NCBI GenBank assembly: GCA_001599755.1
Contig: BCHX01000001.1
Location: forward strand, 5,642,001-5,706,000
Source: Gliomastix tumulicola
Taxonomy: Eukaryota > Ascomycota > Sordariomycetes > Hypocreales > Bionectriaceae
Direction of reading: 5' to 3'
DNA: 64,000 nt
The notes under the pieces were generated by a model. The model made no database searches. It worked only from the letters and a program-made list of their open reading frames with translations, and had not been told where the DNA came from. Shown here piece after piece: positions 43,138 through 55,848 of the stretch. The translations under genes were made by a program, and so were the position numbers. Position 1 is the stretch's first letter. Every line of letters begins with the position of its first letter.

Positions 43138-44862
43138 GCAGATCCTGCTGCTTGCCAGGGAAGAGGAGAAGGAGCGTAGCATCCCATGACAAGACGAAGC
43201 TATAATAGACGGTGCTCAACGATAATTAGTATTACAGGCCTAATATTCACCCCCAACCTGCTCAGAAGTTGGCACAGCACCTTGTTCTTTCTCTCATTGT
43301 GGACTTGCCTCGGAACTGTGTGTGCAAAAGTACTGCTGGGCACCCATCATCATCCCTACACGCGGGTACTAGACCCAGGGCAGTTCCCTGTTTGCATGCT
43401 TCCCTTGTGATCGGCAACATTTGCCAGAGTCTGGCAGAGATCTGGCTCCTGGGGGCGGAACAATGAGTCCGGGAGCGGGGGACAAGGGAAAGAGGCACGA
43501 GGATATTCTCCGTGAATAGATGAAGATCAACCATGAGGGACAAGAAAGAAGGGCATGTGCAAAACACGTTCTCTCAGACAAAGTCAAGCACCTACTGACG
43601 CAGGTCAACCCTGGGTGGTGCCTAACCATTCGTCTGATAGTCTGTGCTATTATTATGCGGTGAGTATTGGGGGGACAAATCAGGTTTGCCCTGTCTCTCT
43701 TCCTTGGCCACCGCCAGCTGGCCGGGACGTGCATGAAGGCAACAGATCCAAAGCCAATAGTCTCGGCCTCACGAGTAGGTAAGCCCAAAAAAAGAAGAAA
43801 AACCTGGAGCTACGTGGAAGCCCACCCGCCCCGAATCAGGGTCCTCGTTCCCGCTTAGCGCTAAGAGACACAATTCGTAGGGCCACGAGGACAGTCTCTC
43901 CTTCAAGATCACGCCCCCTCCAAGCTCCGGACTGAGGAACGAGTCCAGTTTTTGGGGCCAATCGGGGTGAGTAAGAAGTAACAGGGGGGGGTGTGGCCAG
44001 TCGGTGGTAGAAGAAGTCGAGAAAAAAAAACAGGATGCGGCTTGCCCTGTTTTTCTAGGCTGGTCTCGGGCTCAAGTTCTGGGGTGGGATGGGAGAGACG
44101 GGACAGAAAGGTTGGAAGAGGAGGGCGGAGAAAGTTGGAAGCTGGCGCCACACCCTTGCTGATCATTTCGCTAATGGGGAGCTTCCAACGTGTGCGCACC
44201 GCCACTTGTGATCTGGACTGAGGCTGGAGTGTGGAAGGCAGAGGAGCTTCACAAGAGTCACGCAGGGCAAGATAATTAGCAAAAACAAACGTAGAGTGAA
44301 CTGGTGGAAGTCAAGTTCAGTCAGTCTGTGCATACCAGGTAGCACCATGAAAAAATCAGTAAGAAATTAATAAGAAATCATCTCCTCTCCCAAAGGTCAT
44401 CACCAAGACCAAGCTACGCGTATGAATCAGATGCGGTACTTTCAAAACAGGGCAAAAGCCTGTTTCACATCTGCAGAGTGGATCCGAGCTTGCGCCACAC
44501 AGGGCTCAAATTGGTGCAACAGCCGGCTTGCATGGGGAGGGGTCAAGCCACGTCGAGAGGTCCCTTTCATTATAATACGAGCCTCTGCCAGTAGTAATAA
44601 TAATAATATAGGTAGGTAGGGGGGGGAATGCCATGCCCGGTTTTTGCATCGATTTTTCTTGCGACTTCGCATCGAACCTGTTTCTCTCGACGGGAAGAGG
44701 TCCATAATTAGCCCTTCTAGCCCGGGTTCTTTAAAGGGTCGTAGGGGGAGCTTTCTGGCATGCAGCAGCGAATCTGACTCCCGTTCTCATAATTAGAGGG
44801 AAACAGGCAGGCACTTATACGATTGAGAGGCACGATACACTACTGCGAGTCTGAGCACAGCA
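43138..44862. other. Intergenic region before the epoxide-hydrolase-like gene
   Basis: These 1.7 kb hold no gene I can support. There is an AAT-type repeat at about 44592-44610, followed by a GGTAGGTAGGGG stretch. The remainder is promoter or spacer without recognisable motifs. Confidence 0.5.
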
Positions 44863-46664
44863 ATGACCACCACGCCTGATCCGGCTGCTGCCACGACCTT
44901 TGGCGAGCAGGTCCGGCCTTACAAGGTCCATGTAAGTGCAGACTTTCACGGATTATCACATGAACGGTGCTGATATCGTTCGTCAGGTGTCCAGCAGATA
45001 CCTGGATCTCACACAGCAAAAGCTAGAGCTCACGCGGCTGCCGCATGAGAACCCGGAGCCCAAGGCCAAGGACTGGTGGGAGCCGAAGCCAACCGTCGAG
45101 CCGCTCATCGACTTCTGGTGAGTAAACCTGGGTCCATGACTTTGTTGTAGGTCATCTGTGGCTAAAGCAGTCATCCCTGTGCGACAGGCTCGAGCAGTAC
45201 TCGTGGCGAGACGAGGAGGTCAGGCTGAACGCCGCAGCACCGCAGTTCCGGACGGGCTTCATGATCCCCGGAAGCGAGTCTGCTGTCAGGATACACTTCA
45301 TCCACGCCCGGTCCCCTCATGCGAACGCCGTCCCGTTGCTCTTGATACCCCCTTTCCCTTTCTCTAATCTTTCGCTGAGCCACTTGATACCCATCTTCAC
45401 GGACCCCAACGATGCGAGGTCGAACCAGCCGTTCCATCTCGTCATCCCGTCCTTGCCAGGCTTGGGCTTCAGTGATGCTCTGCCGAACAACATTCCCATG
45501 ATTCCGATGACAGCAGAGCTACTCAACTCGTTGATGAATCGCCTGGAATACTCGCATTATATCGGCTCAACAGCAGGCGCATCAGCATCGTCACCGTCAG
45601 AGATTGACTGGAAGCTCTCCAATTACCTGGCTGCACACTATAGTGACAGCTGTCTGGGCTTTCACATCATTTCGCCGTCACTCAAGCCCCCCAAGCTCAG
45701 AGACTCGCCAGCGCAGTGGGCTCGGTGGAAGTTCGCAAGCGTCACGAAGCGGCCCGCGTTTGGATATTTGGCAGAGGACTTGGCTGCGCTGAAGCGGACG
45801 AAACCGCCGCGCACGCCGTGGCTGAAGCCACCTGACATCGAGCCGTTGGACTTCGACTTCAACGGGTTCCGCGAGCCGAACACCCTGTCGTACGCGTTGT
45901 GTGATTCGCCTGTCGGGCTGCTCCTCTTCGTCCTCATGCTGCTCAGAGTGATGGGGCCTGAGAAGAAGCTGTCTCCCAAGGAGATCATCACGTTGACGGA
46001 GCTGACCTGGCTCCCAGGCCCAGAGGCAACGCTCAGGTTCTGGGCGCATTGTGCTTCGTCGGGGCCGGTGGAATGGGAAAGGAAACGGAAACCCAGGATT
46101 GGCCTGACTGTGTTCGACGGGGATTGCAGTGCCAGAGACGAAGAGTTCAAAGTCGCCCCGCGGCCTGCCAAGGACTATTATGCGTGCCCTAGGTGGGCAG
46201 ACAGTCGATACGATGTCGTGTCGACCAACCGAGTCCCGGGCCGGCCTGGGCTACTGGCGTGGGAGAGGCCTGAAGTCGTGGTCCAAGGATGCCGTAACAT
46301 GGCCAAGGCCATTCTTACTGTGGATAGTAGGATGCGGGCGTCGGAGCATCCGGGCGGCTTTCTGCTCGAGCAAGTGATCATACCTGGCGGTCAAGGGCCA
46401 GCCCCGGCGGAGATCTCAGGCACCACGATGCAAGGCAGTGCAGCAGACAGCTCAACGGGCCCGACCAAGAACCCAGCCTCACCTGCCCGCACCCCGGCAC
46501 AGACCCAAGCTTTTGAAGCTGAACCGGCCGAGCCATCGACGCCAGAGAGACGGTCGCCAGACGAGAATGCGGCTGGTCCGGGAAGCGGAGACCAGAGCAT
46601 CGGGGGGTCGAGTCCAAGTACAGTAATTGCTCTCAACCCGCAGAGGCAGGCATCGGAGAGTTGA
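44863..46664 (+). CDS. Epoxide-hydrolase-like alpha/beta-hydrolase, probably inactive
   Basis: Three exons (44863-44931, 44987-45117, 45188-46664) encode 558 aa. The N-terminal part matches the epoxide hydrolase N-terminal domain (YKVHVSSRYLDLTQQKLELTRLP; FWLEQYSWRDEEVRLNAAAPQF), and an alpha/beta-hydrolase-like core follows to about residue 460. The usual active site is missing. Where microsomal epoxide hydrolases have HGWPG the sequence reads LLLIPPFPFS. Where they have the nucleophile motif GGDWG it reads GSTAGASA. The SLPGLGFSDA turn typical of the family is kept. The last 100 residues are Pro/Ala/Ser-rich and disordered. It could be a pseudoenzyme or a divergent enzyme. The splice joins all keep the frame and the reading frame is intact. 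Confidence 0.8.
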
Positions 46665-47203
46665 GCGAGGGTGGGAGGAGAAGGAGCTGATACAGCGTGC
46701 TCTCGTTATGATGACAATACCTTGATGCTTCTTCATTCGTTATACCAGGAGGAGTTGGACAACCGGCTGGAAGCCTGGACCAAATAATGTCGATCGCTTT
46801 ACATATTTCCTTTTTAATCAGCGCTCTAACGAGCAACAATTCAGATTAGATACGACAGTAAACGATGAACGTATCCAAAGGCCAAAATTGTAACCAGAAG
46901 TCAGAAGTTGACGTGGTGAAGTTAACTCCTGAGGCCCTCCTGCTCAGTGGAGAATCACCAATTCCTAAAGGTGGGGCCAGGCTGGCAGCTCAAACAGAGG
47001 CGCAACTTGCAAGCCACATCCACCCACGAAGGAGATTTCCCCCAGACACGAGCATCGCGACAGAAGGCTGGGCGGCTAATCGACATTCTTCTGCATGGGG
47101 ACGACGACCGGAAGCGAGCAGCAACCTCCTCGGCCGGCGCACACTCGGGCGTCGACCATGATACCACAGAGTCCCGTCTTCCCCTAACACTACACGGCAC
47201 ACG
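46665..47203. other. Spacer between the hydrolase-like gene and SEC8
   Basis: These 539 bp should hold the 3' UTR of the upstream gene and the SEC8 promoter. No motif stands out. Confidence 0.45.
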
Positions 47204-50200
47204 ATGGCAGGTCGCTACGGCGCGCCGCCTCCCCGCAATGGCTACGGAGGCTTGGGCATGCCGGGCATAAATGCCAGCTCGAACGACGATGACTACGATC
47301 CCTATGGTGACGGCTACGGCGGCGATGCCCCGGCTCCCAATCCCCTAGCAGCCTCCCTGGCGCCGCAACAGCCACAGGCACCCGCGATCCGAGCCATCCC
47401 CTCCAGATCCCGCATGCGCTCCGAGACGAACGCCGAGAGGCAGATTGGCCAGGTCCTGGAGCACATCAAGTCGGAGTGGCCGTCCATGTACGAGAACGAC
47501 TGCGTCCCCGTCCAGCTCGCCCTCCAGCTGCTCGACAGCAGCTCCGTCGGGCGCGCCCACGACTACCGCCGCTTCCAGCAGACGCACGACTACCTGCAGG
47601 AGTCGCTCAAGAATATCGTCCATGAGCACCACCAGGGCTTCAACAGCTCCATCGGCACGTTCCACAAGATCCAGAGCAGCATCCAGGCGTCGCAGAAGCG
47701 CGTGCGGGCCCTCAAGGAGTCGCTGGCCAGCTCCAAGACGAACCTCTGCACGACGGACCCCGAGCTGAAGAAGCTGTCGAAGGCGTCGCAGAGCTACGAC
47801 GAGCTGCTGCAGACATTGAACGAGCTAGATGACCTGCGTGCTGTCCCGGATCAGCTAGAGGCTCGGATTTCGGAGAAGCGTTTCCTGACGGCTGTTGAGG
47901 TGCTCCAGAATGCATTGCGGAAGCTGAGAAAGCCGGAGCTGGACGATATCGGTGCTCTGAACGACTTGCGGAGCTACCTCTCTAACCAGGAGACTGCTCT
48001 CATGGATATTCTCGTTGAAGAGTTGCACGAGCATCTATATCTCAAGTCCCCTTACTGTCAGGAGCGGTGGCAGAGCCTCTCCAAGGCGCAGGGCTCCTAT
48101 AATGAAGGTTACGGGGATGCTAACCCCATCACGCCGTTCCATGACGTCCTCGACTCGGCTGATGCTGACAAGTCCGTCACCGAGGATCCCATGAAGAACC
48201 CAGAAGCAGACACGTTCTACTACATCGGCCTGCTGGTAGAGGCTCTGAACAAACTGGGCAGGCTGCAGAACGCTGTCGAGTTATTGAAACACCGGCTGCC
48301 AGTTGAGCTGTTCGGTATTGTGACTGAGACGATCAACGAGGTTGACCAGAGACACCCGAGCTCGCTCCGCGGCAGCTCCGCGAAGGCGGATGGGCTCCAT
48401 GTCTACGGAACTCGAGAAACGCGGCTGCGCGCTGATGTAATCTACGACCTCTTATGGACGCTGTACGGCAAGTTTGAGGCAATTGGAGAGGGACATCGCG
48501 TCTTCCATGAGTCGATCAAAGCGCTCATACGCCGCGAAGGGGCTGGTAACAACAGCGCCCTCCTCGGCTCGTTCAGAGAACTGTGGAACCTGTACCAGAA
48601 TGAGATCCGTACCCTCTTGCACAATTATGTCACTACGGATGCCGATGTCTATCAGTTCGACTCGCCTACGCCGGGTGCTACACTCAATGGCAAGAAGGAC
48701 GCCTCCCGCGAGCATCTATTCAAGTTCAGCGAAATCGACACAAAGTCCATAGGCATGGTTACTGAGTACGATGCCTTGGAGGGCATTATATCTGCTACCG
48801 TCCCTGGTCTGACGAGCAGTTCTCGCAAGCAGCCGGTTGACCTAAACAGAAGAAACCGCCTCACAGTAGATGAAGGACCATCAAGACGAGGCACCGGTTA
48901 CGGCCAGAGCCAACAAACTATGGGCTCATACAAGTCTCTCGTGGAGCCGAGCGTCTTCAACATGAGCCTCCTGCTCCCTCCTACGCTAGTCTTCTTACAA
49001 AGGCTAAAGGGGATCGTGCCGCCTGGTTCCGACCTCGCCACTAGTACGCTGACTACGTTCCTGGATAACTTCCTAGTCAACGTCTTCCAGCCTCAGCTAG
49101 ACGAGACCCTGGCAAAGCTGAGCGACACCGTTTTCGGCGAGGTCAATGCCTTTTCACAAGATCCCGCATGGAATCAGGTGGCTCGCCGGCCAGTCTTCAG
49201 GGGCACCACTGCCTTTTTCGAAGTGGTCACCGCCTTTTGCAGGATGCTCGGCACGATTCCCCCTGACCAAGCTCTCAGCGGCTTGATTGTGAGCCAGATG
49301 ATGCGATACTATGATCGTTGCTTCAGCTGGTTCAAATCTCTAGTTACCAAAACCCAGGAGCAGGCTGTGGACAGCAGCAATCTGAGGGCGTCGGCTCGCC
49401 TGTCCGTCGATCCGGGCGATATTCACGAGACGATGCAGAGGATATGGACGTCGGATGAATGGAATATGGAGCTCGCCATGCAGGAGATTCATCTCCTCAT
49501 TGATCAGACCAACGACACGAATCTCGAGTTGAGCGACATCATTCAGGACCGCGATACCGTTTCTTCGCTCTGCTTGCTATACACGAGCATGAAGTGGCTC
49601 GCGGGGAAGATCTCAGGTTTGAGGCACATCACGACCCACGAAACCGACTCAGCGCATCAACACCTGCCTCGCCAGTCCAATCGACGATGGACATTGATGA
49701 ATGACCCCAACCGATTTTCGTCAGACCAGGCGCCCGTTCACCTGCCCCTAACACAGGAATCAGTTCAGTATGTATATCTTGCCCACGCTTTTCCCCCATA
49801 TAGTATCTAACAACACACAGGGCATTTGATAGCATCGTCTCGTCCTTTGAAGAACTGGCAGGCACGGCACTTCTCACGCTACATATGGAAGTCCGGTGCA
49901 GGATCGTCTACTCATTGCATACGGCCCTGTCACCAAAGATTGCTCCCTATCTGCTGGATCAGGAGGTCAACGAGCCGGATCCTCAGATCCTGAGTCTCAA
50001 CTCGGAGCTCATCATCTTCGATGAGACCATCGGTCGCTTCCTGAGGGATCGGGAAGTAGCTTTCATCAGAACAGGCCTCGGCCTGCTCATTAACTGCTAC
50101 CTTGTGGGCAACGCCTGGATGGCTTCGCCGATGAACGGCAACGGCTCCGGGCGCATGCAGCTCAATATCCTCGTTCTCCAGCAGAATCTGAAGAACATAG

Positions 50201-50475
50201 AGGAGGGCGTTGATCTCGCCCGCGCGTCAAACTACTTCTCGCTCTTTGATAAGGGTACCGACGCCATCATCGAGAAGGCCAGACAGGACAAGGAGACCCA
50301 CGCTGGCGGGGACCCGAACGACCCGGAGCACTTCTCATTCGAGGAAATGAAGGTCCTCGTGGAACTTTGCCACAGTGAGCAGCTGGCTCATCCAGAGAGG
50401 GGCATTGCCACGGCCGCCAGACGGAGGATGGACGACAAGATGGCTGAGCTTAACGAGAACTCGTGGCATCCCTAG
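47204..50475 (+). CDS. SEC8: Exocyst complex subunit Sec8
   Basis: Two exons (47204-49767 and 49821-50475) with a 53-bp intron encode 1072 aa. Sec8 is a core subunit of the exocyst, which tethers secretory vesicles at sites of polarised growth such as the hyphal tip. The first 75 residues are Gly/Pro/Ala-rich. The Sec8 N-terminal domain starts near residue 80 (QIGQVLEHIKSEWPSMYEND) and continues with HDYRRFQQTHDYLQESLKNI and an extended coiled coil (IQSSIQASQKRVRALKESLA). The splice joins QESV to QAFDSIVSSFEELAGTALLT without loss. The C-terminus runs through VELCHSEQLAHPERG to NENSWHP. The length is close to other fungal Sec8 proteins. Confidence 0.94.
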
Positions 50476-52702
50476 AGAGGCGATTGGCTGGGTGAGTGCA
50501 GGGCTCGGTATTATGCCATGTTGGGAAACTTTACGGCTTGTCACCGGATGCTATGATGTATGTGGCAGCACCAGTTTTATTTTATTTTTCCCGTGGGCGG
50601 GAGCTTGGAGTTGGGTCGGGATGTCAGCGATGATGATGTAGTAGTAGATGACTGTATATCTTTTGAAACATGGAATACGGGTTGTGGCGCCTGGCGATCG
50701 GTCGTCGGTATTTGTATGCTGTGTCACACCGGTGAGTGCATCCCGTCCAATAAGGGCTCGAGTGTGGTCTCACAGCATTGGCGATCTTGATGCACAATGA
50801 CGCACAATACCCTACACTTACTGCTGGTGTGTTTACCATTGCCACCAGTTTTTAATAGAAAAAAAAAGGGGTCCGAGTCCAGCAGCCGGACCTGTCTGTC
50901 CTGACCCCTCAACTGGTGGCGAACCAACCACACGAGTCACAAGGCTGGGTGTCAATACGAGTGGTCTCTCCGAATCCCGAGTACGATGGTGTCAGTCCAA
51001 CGAGTACGAGCGTGGCGCTTGCAGAGCACATCATGTGGACATGAGACGACGCGTCTCCCCAAGAATCAGACGTGTTGCACGGGAGTCGCCTCCAGACTAG
51101 ACGCCCTCTCGTTTGGCCGCCTCTGAAACGTCGACAACCAGCGCCTGGTGATACGGTGCCCGGTTATGCTTCATTATAACTTTAATCATCCCAATTCGAG
51201 TGTGAGTTTGGGCTCATCAGCAAAGAGTGCCGAGCGACATAATTTCCCACGATTCGCGCGGGCTTGATAAGGGGGGGGGTTACCTGCACTCCACCCGTTA
51301 GCGAGATACCGGGCGTCAGGGCGCCTGCAACCTGGGACAGGAGTCACTTGGAAACAGGACGTTGGTTTTTGTTTGGCCGGGCCACCGGCATTGGCCGTGA
51401 CCCTTGCCCTTGGCACCGAAAGGAGTTGCATGGACGCTGGAGTTTCGTTGGATGCGCTTTGATATGGATGTATTGCCGTGGGCAGGCTTCGTTTCCTGAC
51501 ACCAAAGAGCGAGCTGTGAGTGAGATGTCCTCGAAGCCCGGGCTGTAATCTCCATCTCCCGAACGCGGTGGTCAATGGCCTCGACCCCTGAACAGCTGAT
51601 AAGAACTGCATCGATGGAACTGAACCGTCCTGCGCTGTGGGGGGGAAGTTGGCACCAAGACCGCTGAAATAGCAGAGTGGAGTTGGCTCGACCCCTAAAA
51701 GGATTTGGAGGCTGAGAACTGTTGTCACTGGACTCGTTGACTGGCCACTGAGCGCCTGAGAGCGCCCCCGGAGCGCGGCGGCCCCTGAGTCCGAGTGCAT
51801 TAGACGACATGGCGCGAGGCTACGCCGAGGTTGGCCCCTGATGATAAAGACCAAAAACCAAGACCGGAGTGAGACCTTGGAGGGTAACGTCTAGGGTACC
51901 GTAGCATCCATTTCACTGCAAATTTCCCCTATTAGTGCCAGTTCCAGTTGCCACACGCCGGAAGCCTCCACCGTTGTCACGGGGCGCTCTTTCCTCGACT
52001 CACTAATTGCCAACTTCCTTCCCCCTGTACCACCTCATCTCTGCCTCTTGCCTCCTCCCAGCAAGTCCCCTATTGCCGATTCTACCACCTTACCACCTAC
52101 AAATTCGCCGGTCGCATATGCCCTCCCAGGTTGTTCACTCTTTCGCGACTCGAGTGGCATTCTTCACCTTCGTTCTTGTTCTATTGTAATCGAGCTTCTT
52201 TTTTTTATTTTCTTCTCTTCCCACCGTCTCAATACTTGTTCTTCTCCCTCCTCCCTCGCCGACACACACCTTTGTTGTCGCCCGCACTCGCTCGCTGTAC
52301 AATACTTCGACGCCCCACGAAAATTCCAACACGTCAACACCACACCCCCGAAGGCAAAGGAGCGACAGGCGCGTTCGATTTTTGATTTTTTTTTTCTGCG
52401 ACCATCCAGTCTTTCTTTTTCTGCCAAAAAAGGTTCCGCCGACCTTTGGAAATTATTCACGGTCAAAAAGGTCCTTGTCAATAGCATCGCATCCTGTTCG
52501 GCTGCTTTGCTCGTTTTTGTGAACGGTCTCGGCATCGCTGGCTGGTTTTTGGTGGCAACATCGAGAACCCCCTATTTTTTCCCACGGGCACTCCCGCAAA
52601 GCCGCCTGCGACGATAACACCACGAGTCGAAACACACCCATTGACTTTGGCGCTTTCGAACACTGGCCTGGAGCCTAAGCGACTCATACTGCTGCTGTCA
52701 AA
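50476..52702. other. Intergenic region with the long leader of SMI1
   Basis: These 2.2 kb contain no gene I can support; the longest frame (51186-51854, minus, 222 codons) has no domain. From about 51990 to 52620 the plus strand is strongly pyrimidine-rich with long C/T runs, as in promoters and leaders of strongly expressed fungal genes. The SMI1 transcript may therefore begin several hundred bases before its ATG. Confidence 0.5.
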
Positions 52703-54470
52703 ATGGCAAACTCGTGAGTGCAGAATGCTTAATGCCGTTTGGGTTGGCAGCAAGCAACCCTTAGAGAGACGCGGTCGCTAACCTTGTTGATTTTGTGGTA
52801 GATTTGGAGCAGCCTTCCGCTCGTTCTGGCATACTATGACGAGTAATGACCGACGTACGTCAAAACCCTGTGTCATGTTCTGCTGATGGGAGAGAGCTAA
52901 CCGTGCGTCTGCCAATTCAGACTCGACGATCGACTCCCCTCACCGATCTGGACGTCATGTCCCCCTCACGAACGGTCGGAACAGTCTGTTCACCGGCGTG
53001 GCCACGGCCTCGGACTCGCGCCCCGATGTGAGCTCTCCGTACTTCGACGACGGGGGCCATACCTCGCCTCTGAACGGCAGCGCCCCCGGGCCTGCCCCCT
53101 ACACCCCTTCGAGTCCCGCGAACGGCGCATACTCTCCCGGACTGAGGTCAATGTCCGCCAAGAACACCAGTCAGCCAGACGGATTCGAGGTTCAGAGCCC
53201 TGGGGATGTGCAGATGCAATCGTTTGAGGACGGCTTGCCGCCGCCGCCGCCAGTAGCGCATTCCTGGAGACGCATTGACAGCTGGGCCGAGGATAACTAT
53301 CCAGAACTTTTCGACCAGATCTGCGAAGGTGCGACAATCAACGACATCAACGAGCTCGAGCACCAGCTGGATGCTTCTCTTCCCCAGGATGTGAGGGAAT
53401 CACTCATGGTTCACGACGGACAGGAGCGTGGTGGCAACCCTACAGGAATCATCTTTGGCTCTATGCTGTTGGATTGCGAGGAGATCGTGCAGGAGTGGGA
53501 GCAGTGGACTCGGGTCAACCAGCAATTCCTCATGGATACGTCTGCAGCTCAAATGACGCAGCCTTCCAAGGCATTCAACGGCGGTGGTGGCAGCAGCGAG
53601 GCGTCTTCTTCAAAGCAGCGACCCTCATCCCGCGAGAGCAACCCGGACGAGTGGCGCCAGAACCTGCTCGAGAAGCAGACCTGTATACCCCCCAACGCTG
53701 TGCGGAAAGCATATGCCCATGCTGGCTGGATTCCGCTTGTGCGAGACTGGGGTGGCAACAATCTGGCGGTCGACCTTGCTCCTGGTCCCAAGGGCAAATG
53801 GGGACAGATTATTCTCTTTGGTCGTGACTATGACACCAAATACGTCGTGGCCCGCTCGTGGTCAGCCTTGCTCGCCATGGTCGCGGACGACTTGAACAGC
53901 GGGAAGTGGTTTGTCGATGAAGACAATGGCGAGCTCAAGCTGAGGGAATTCAAGGAGTCTCGGGTCGAGCCAGCCTATTTCAATATCCTGCGTTGGAGGA
54001 TGGACCAGAAATACGGGCGACGGGCCGCGCAGCGCAAGTCAATGGCCCCGCGAGCTCAGAGCGGCTCGCCATTAGGTTCCCGTTCTTCATCGCCATATGC
54101 CACCCCCACGGATGGTAGCGGCGATGCCCGCGGTCGATCGATGCAGCGCCTCCGTGGAACCTCGCCGCTCACTAGTCCTATGCGCGCAGGCCACGGCAAG
54201 CTTCCTCCTCTCAGTAGGGTCACGGAGGAGTCGACCATCCCGGAAGTTCCTTCAGCAAACATCCAGCCCTCAAAACTCGTCGAGGTCGAGACGCCCAGGG
54301 AGAGCGAGGACAACGCGCCCACGACCATCAGCGGCAACAAAGGCCCCAAGGCTACCCTGACGCGGGTCGAGTCAGATCTGATCAAGTTGAAGGACAAGGA
54401 GAACGAATCGCCCAAGGCCGCCAAGCAGGTGCAGGTCACGGACGAGTCGATGAAGGATATTGAAATCTGA
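52703..54470 (+). CDS. SMI1: Cell-wall synthesis regulator Smi1/Knr4
   Basis: Three exons (52703-52713, 52802-52854, 52921-54470) encode 537 aa. Knr4/Smi1 is a largely disordered hub protein that links the Slt2 cell-integrity pathway with glucan and chitin synthesis and localises to growth sites. The spliced start MANSFGAAFRSFWHTMTSND is characteristic of the family; exon 1 has only 11 nt. The SMI1/KNR4 domain spans about 120-320, from SWRRIDSWAEDNYPELFDQI through INELEHQLDASLPQDVRESL to GGNNLAVDLAPGPKGKWGQI and LREFKESRVEPAYFNILRWR. The C-terminal third is Ser/Pro-rich and low complexity. The gene converges on the AA11 gene. Confidence 0.93.
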
Positions 54471-55848
54471 GTCGGCATTGGACGATGCAGGTATTCGACA
54501 TACATACACGGCACGATGATTGCATGACCTTTGTTACTTGTATTTTAGAAAGACTCTCGCAACAGGGGGAGGGGCAAAAGCCAGACCTGGTGCGCCCTGA
54601 TAAGCATTTGGGCGTTGAAGGCGTCATTTCTCATTCGGGGGAACAAGGGGATTTTGGCCCTCTTGTTCCCCCTTTTTGCTTCTTCTTTTCTTCCTCTGCG
54701 CCAGGCCGAACCTGGGAAGGCACTGATGAGCAGGCAGGGCGCATTATTCTGAACTACTGCTCGTCCTATATACATGGGATGCGCTAGGCTTGTCATTATC
54801 GCGAGGTGTCACTTTCTGTGATGCTGGGGCACATGGAGCACTTAATTGACCGACCTATTTACACTTTAACTCTGCCTGCTGCAATGGTGATGAAGAGAAG
54901 TATGCGATGGAGAAGCCCCGTTGCCTGTGGCTGTGGCTGTGGCTGTTTGCCTGTTCGCTTCGTGTTTGCATGTCTGCGTCGAGTAAGTGTGTTCGGACAA
55001 TGCAACTGCAGGCGTTCTAGACAACAGGGGAGAATGTACTGTTCCATGTATTCCGTCATCCGTTCGCCGGAACTCGAACCGGCACGTGGATGTTATAAAC
55101 TGATGTTCATGCTTGACGTCGGGCTATTCGCGGCGTGAGGCCGGAACGTGTGGCGAGGGTATGTGGACATGTCTCACTTGCGGTGAACACGCTGTTGATC
55201 GATGAGACAGGATCGTCTCACCGCGACGTCACGACATGCTGTCCGTTGGTAATGTCAATCAGAGTGAGCTGTCTGACACGTCTCAATTGTCTATTGTTCG
55301 CGAATATGTCTGTGTCTCCTGGCCTTCACCAAGGTTACACAAGCTTAGTTACCCGGGAGCTAGAAACGCACAATTCACTAAAGGCAGAATACAGAAAATT
55401 TTGTCATTGAGGACCAGCCTCGTCTATTGACTACTAATACAAGATACAAGTGTACACAGCTACACTTCGGGTCTGATCCCATCAGCGTAACCATCACAAG
55501 GTTAAATAAAAGTCATGGATCGGTGAGCCAAGTTGGTTTTTTTGGTTTGTGCAAGACACAATTTTATTCATAGCACCATGTATCCTTGACCATATGTCAC
55601 CGAACCGTCGTCCCCTGAAGAAAATGAAAAGAGAAGGAAAAATATACAGAGTCCAAATTCTCAAAAACCGGAAACGCCTCCCCCCGAAATCTGTCCCCAA
55701 GGTATCCTTTGTCCAAATCCTAGGAGTTTTTGTTTTGTCTCCCCAACCCAGTTTTCAAAACGCGACATCAAGCACCCCAGAAGAAGAGAAAAGAAAAAAA
55801 GTGGCCGCGGTGGCGGTGGTGGGGGTTGATGGTTTTGCTTGTTGCTTC
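54471..55848. other. Convergent 3' intergenic region
   Basis: These 1.4 kb lie between the stops of SMI1 and the AA11 gene. A GGTTCGAGTTCC sequence on the minus strand near 55070 resembles a Pol III B box, but no tRNA fold follows (see rejected items). No gene is supported. Confidence 0.45.

Noticed and set aside
51186..51854. A 222-codon minus-strand frame upstream of SMI1
   Set aside because: It has no recognisable domain, composition unlike neighbouring genes, and no promoter or intron signals.
52048..52617. A 189-codon frame in the leader of SMI1
   Set aside because: It starts on a non-ATG codon and reflects the C/T-rich leader (Ser/Pro/Phe/Leu only); no domain is present.
55050..55140. 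Possible minus-strand tRNA around a GGTTCGAGTTCC B box
   Set aside because: The T loop would need eight bases, no A box lies at the right distance and acceptor ends do not pair.
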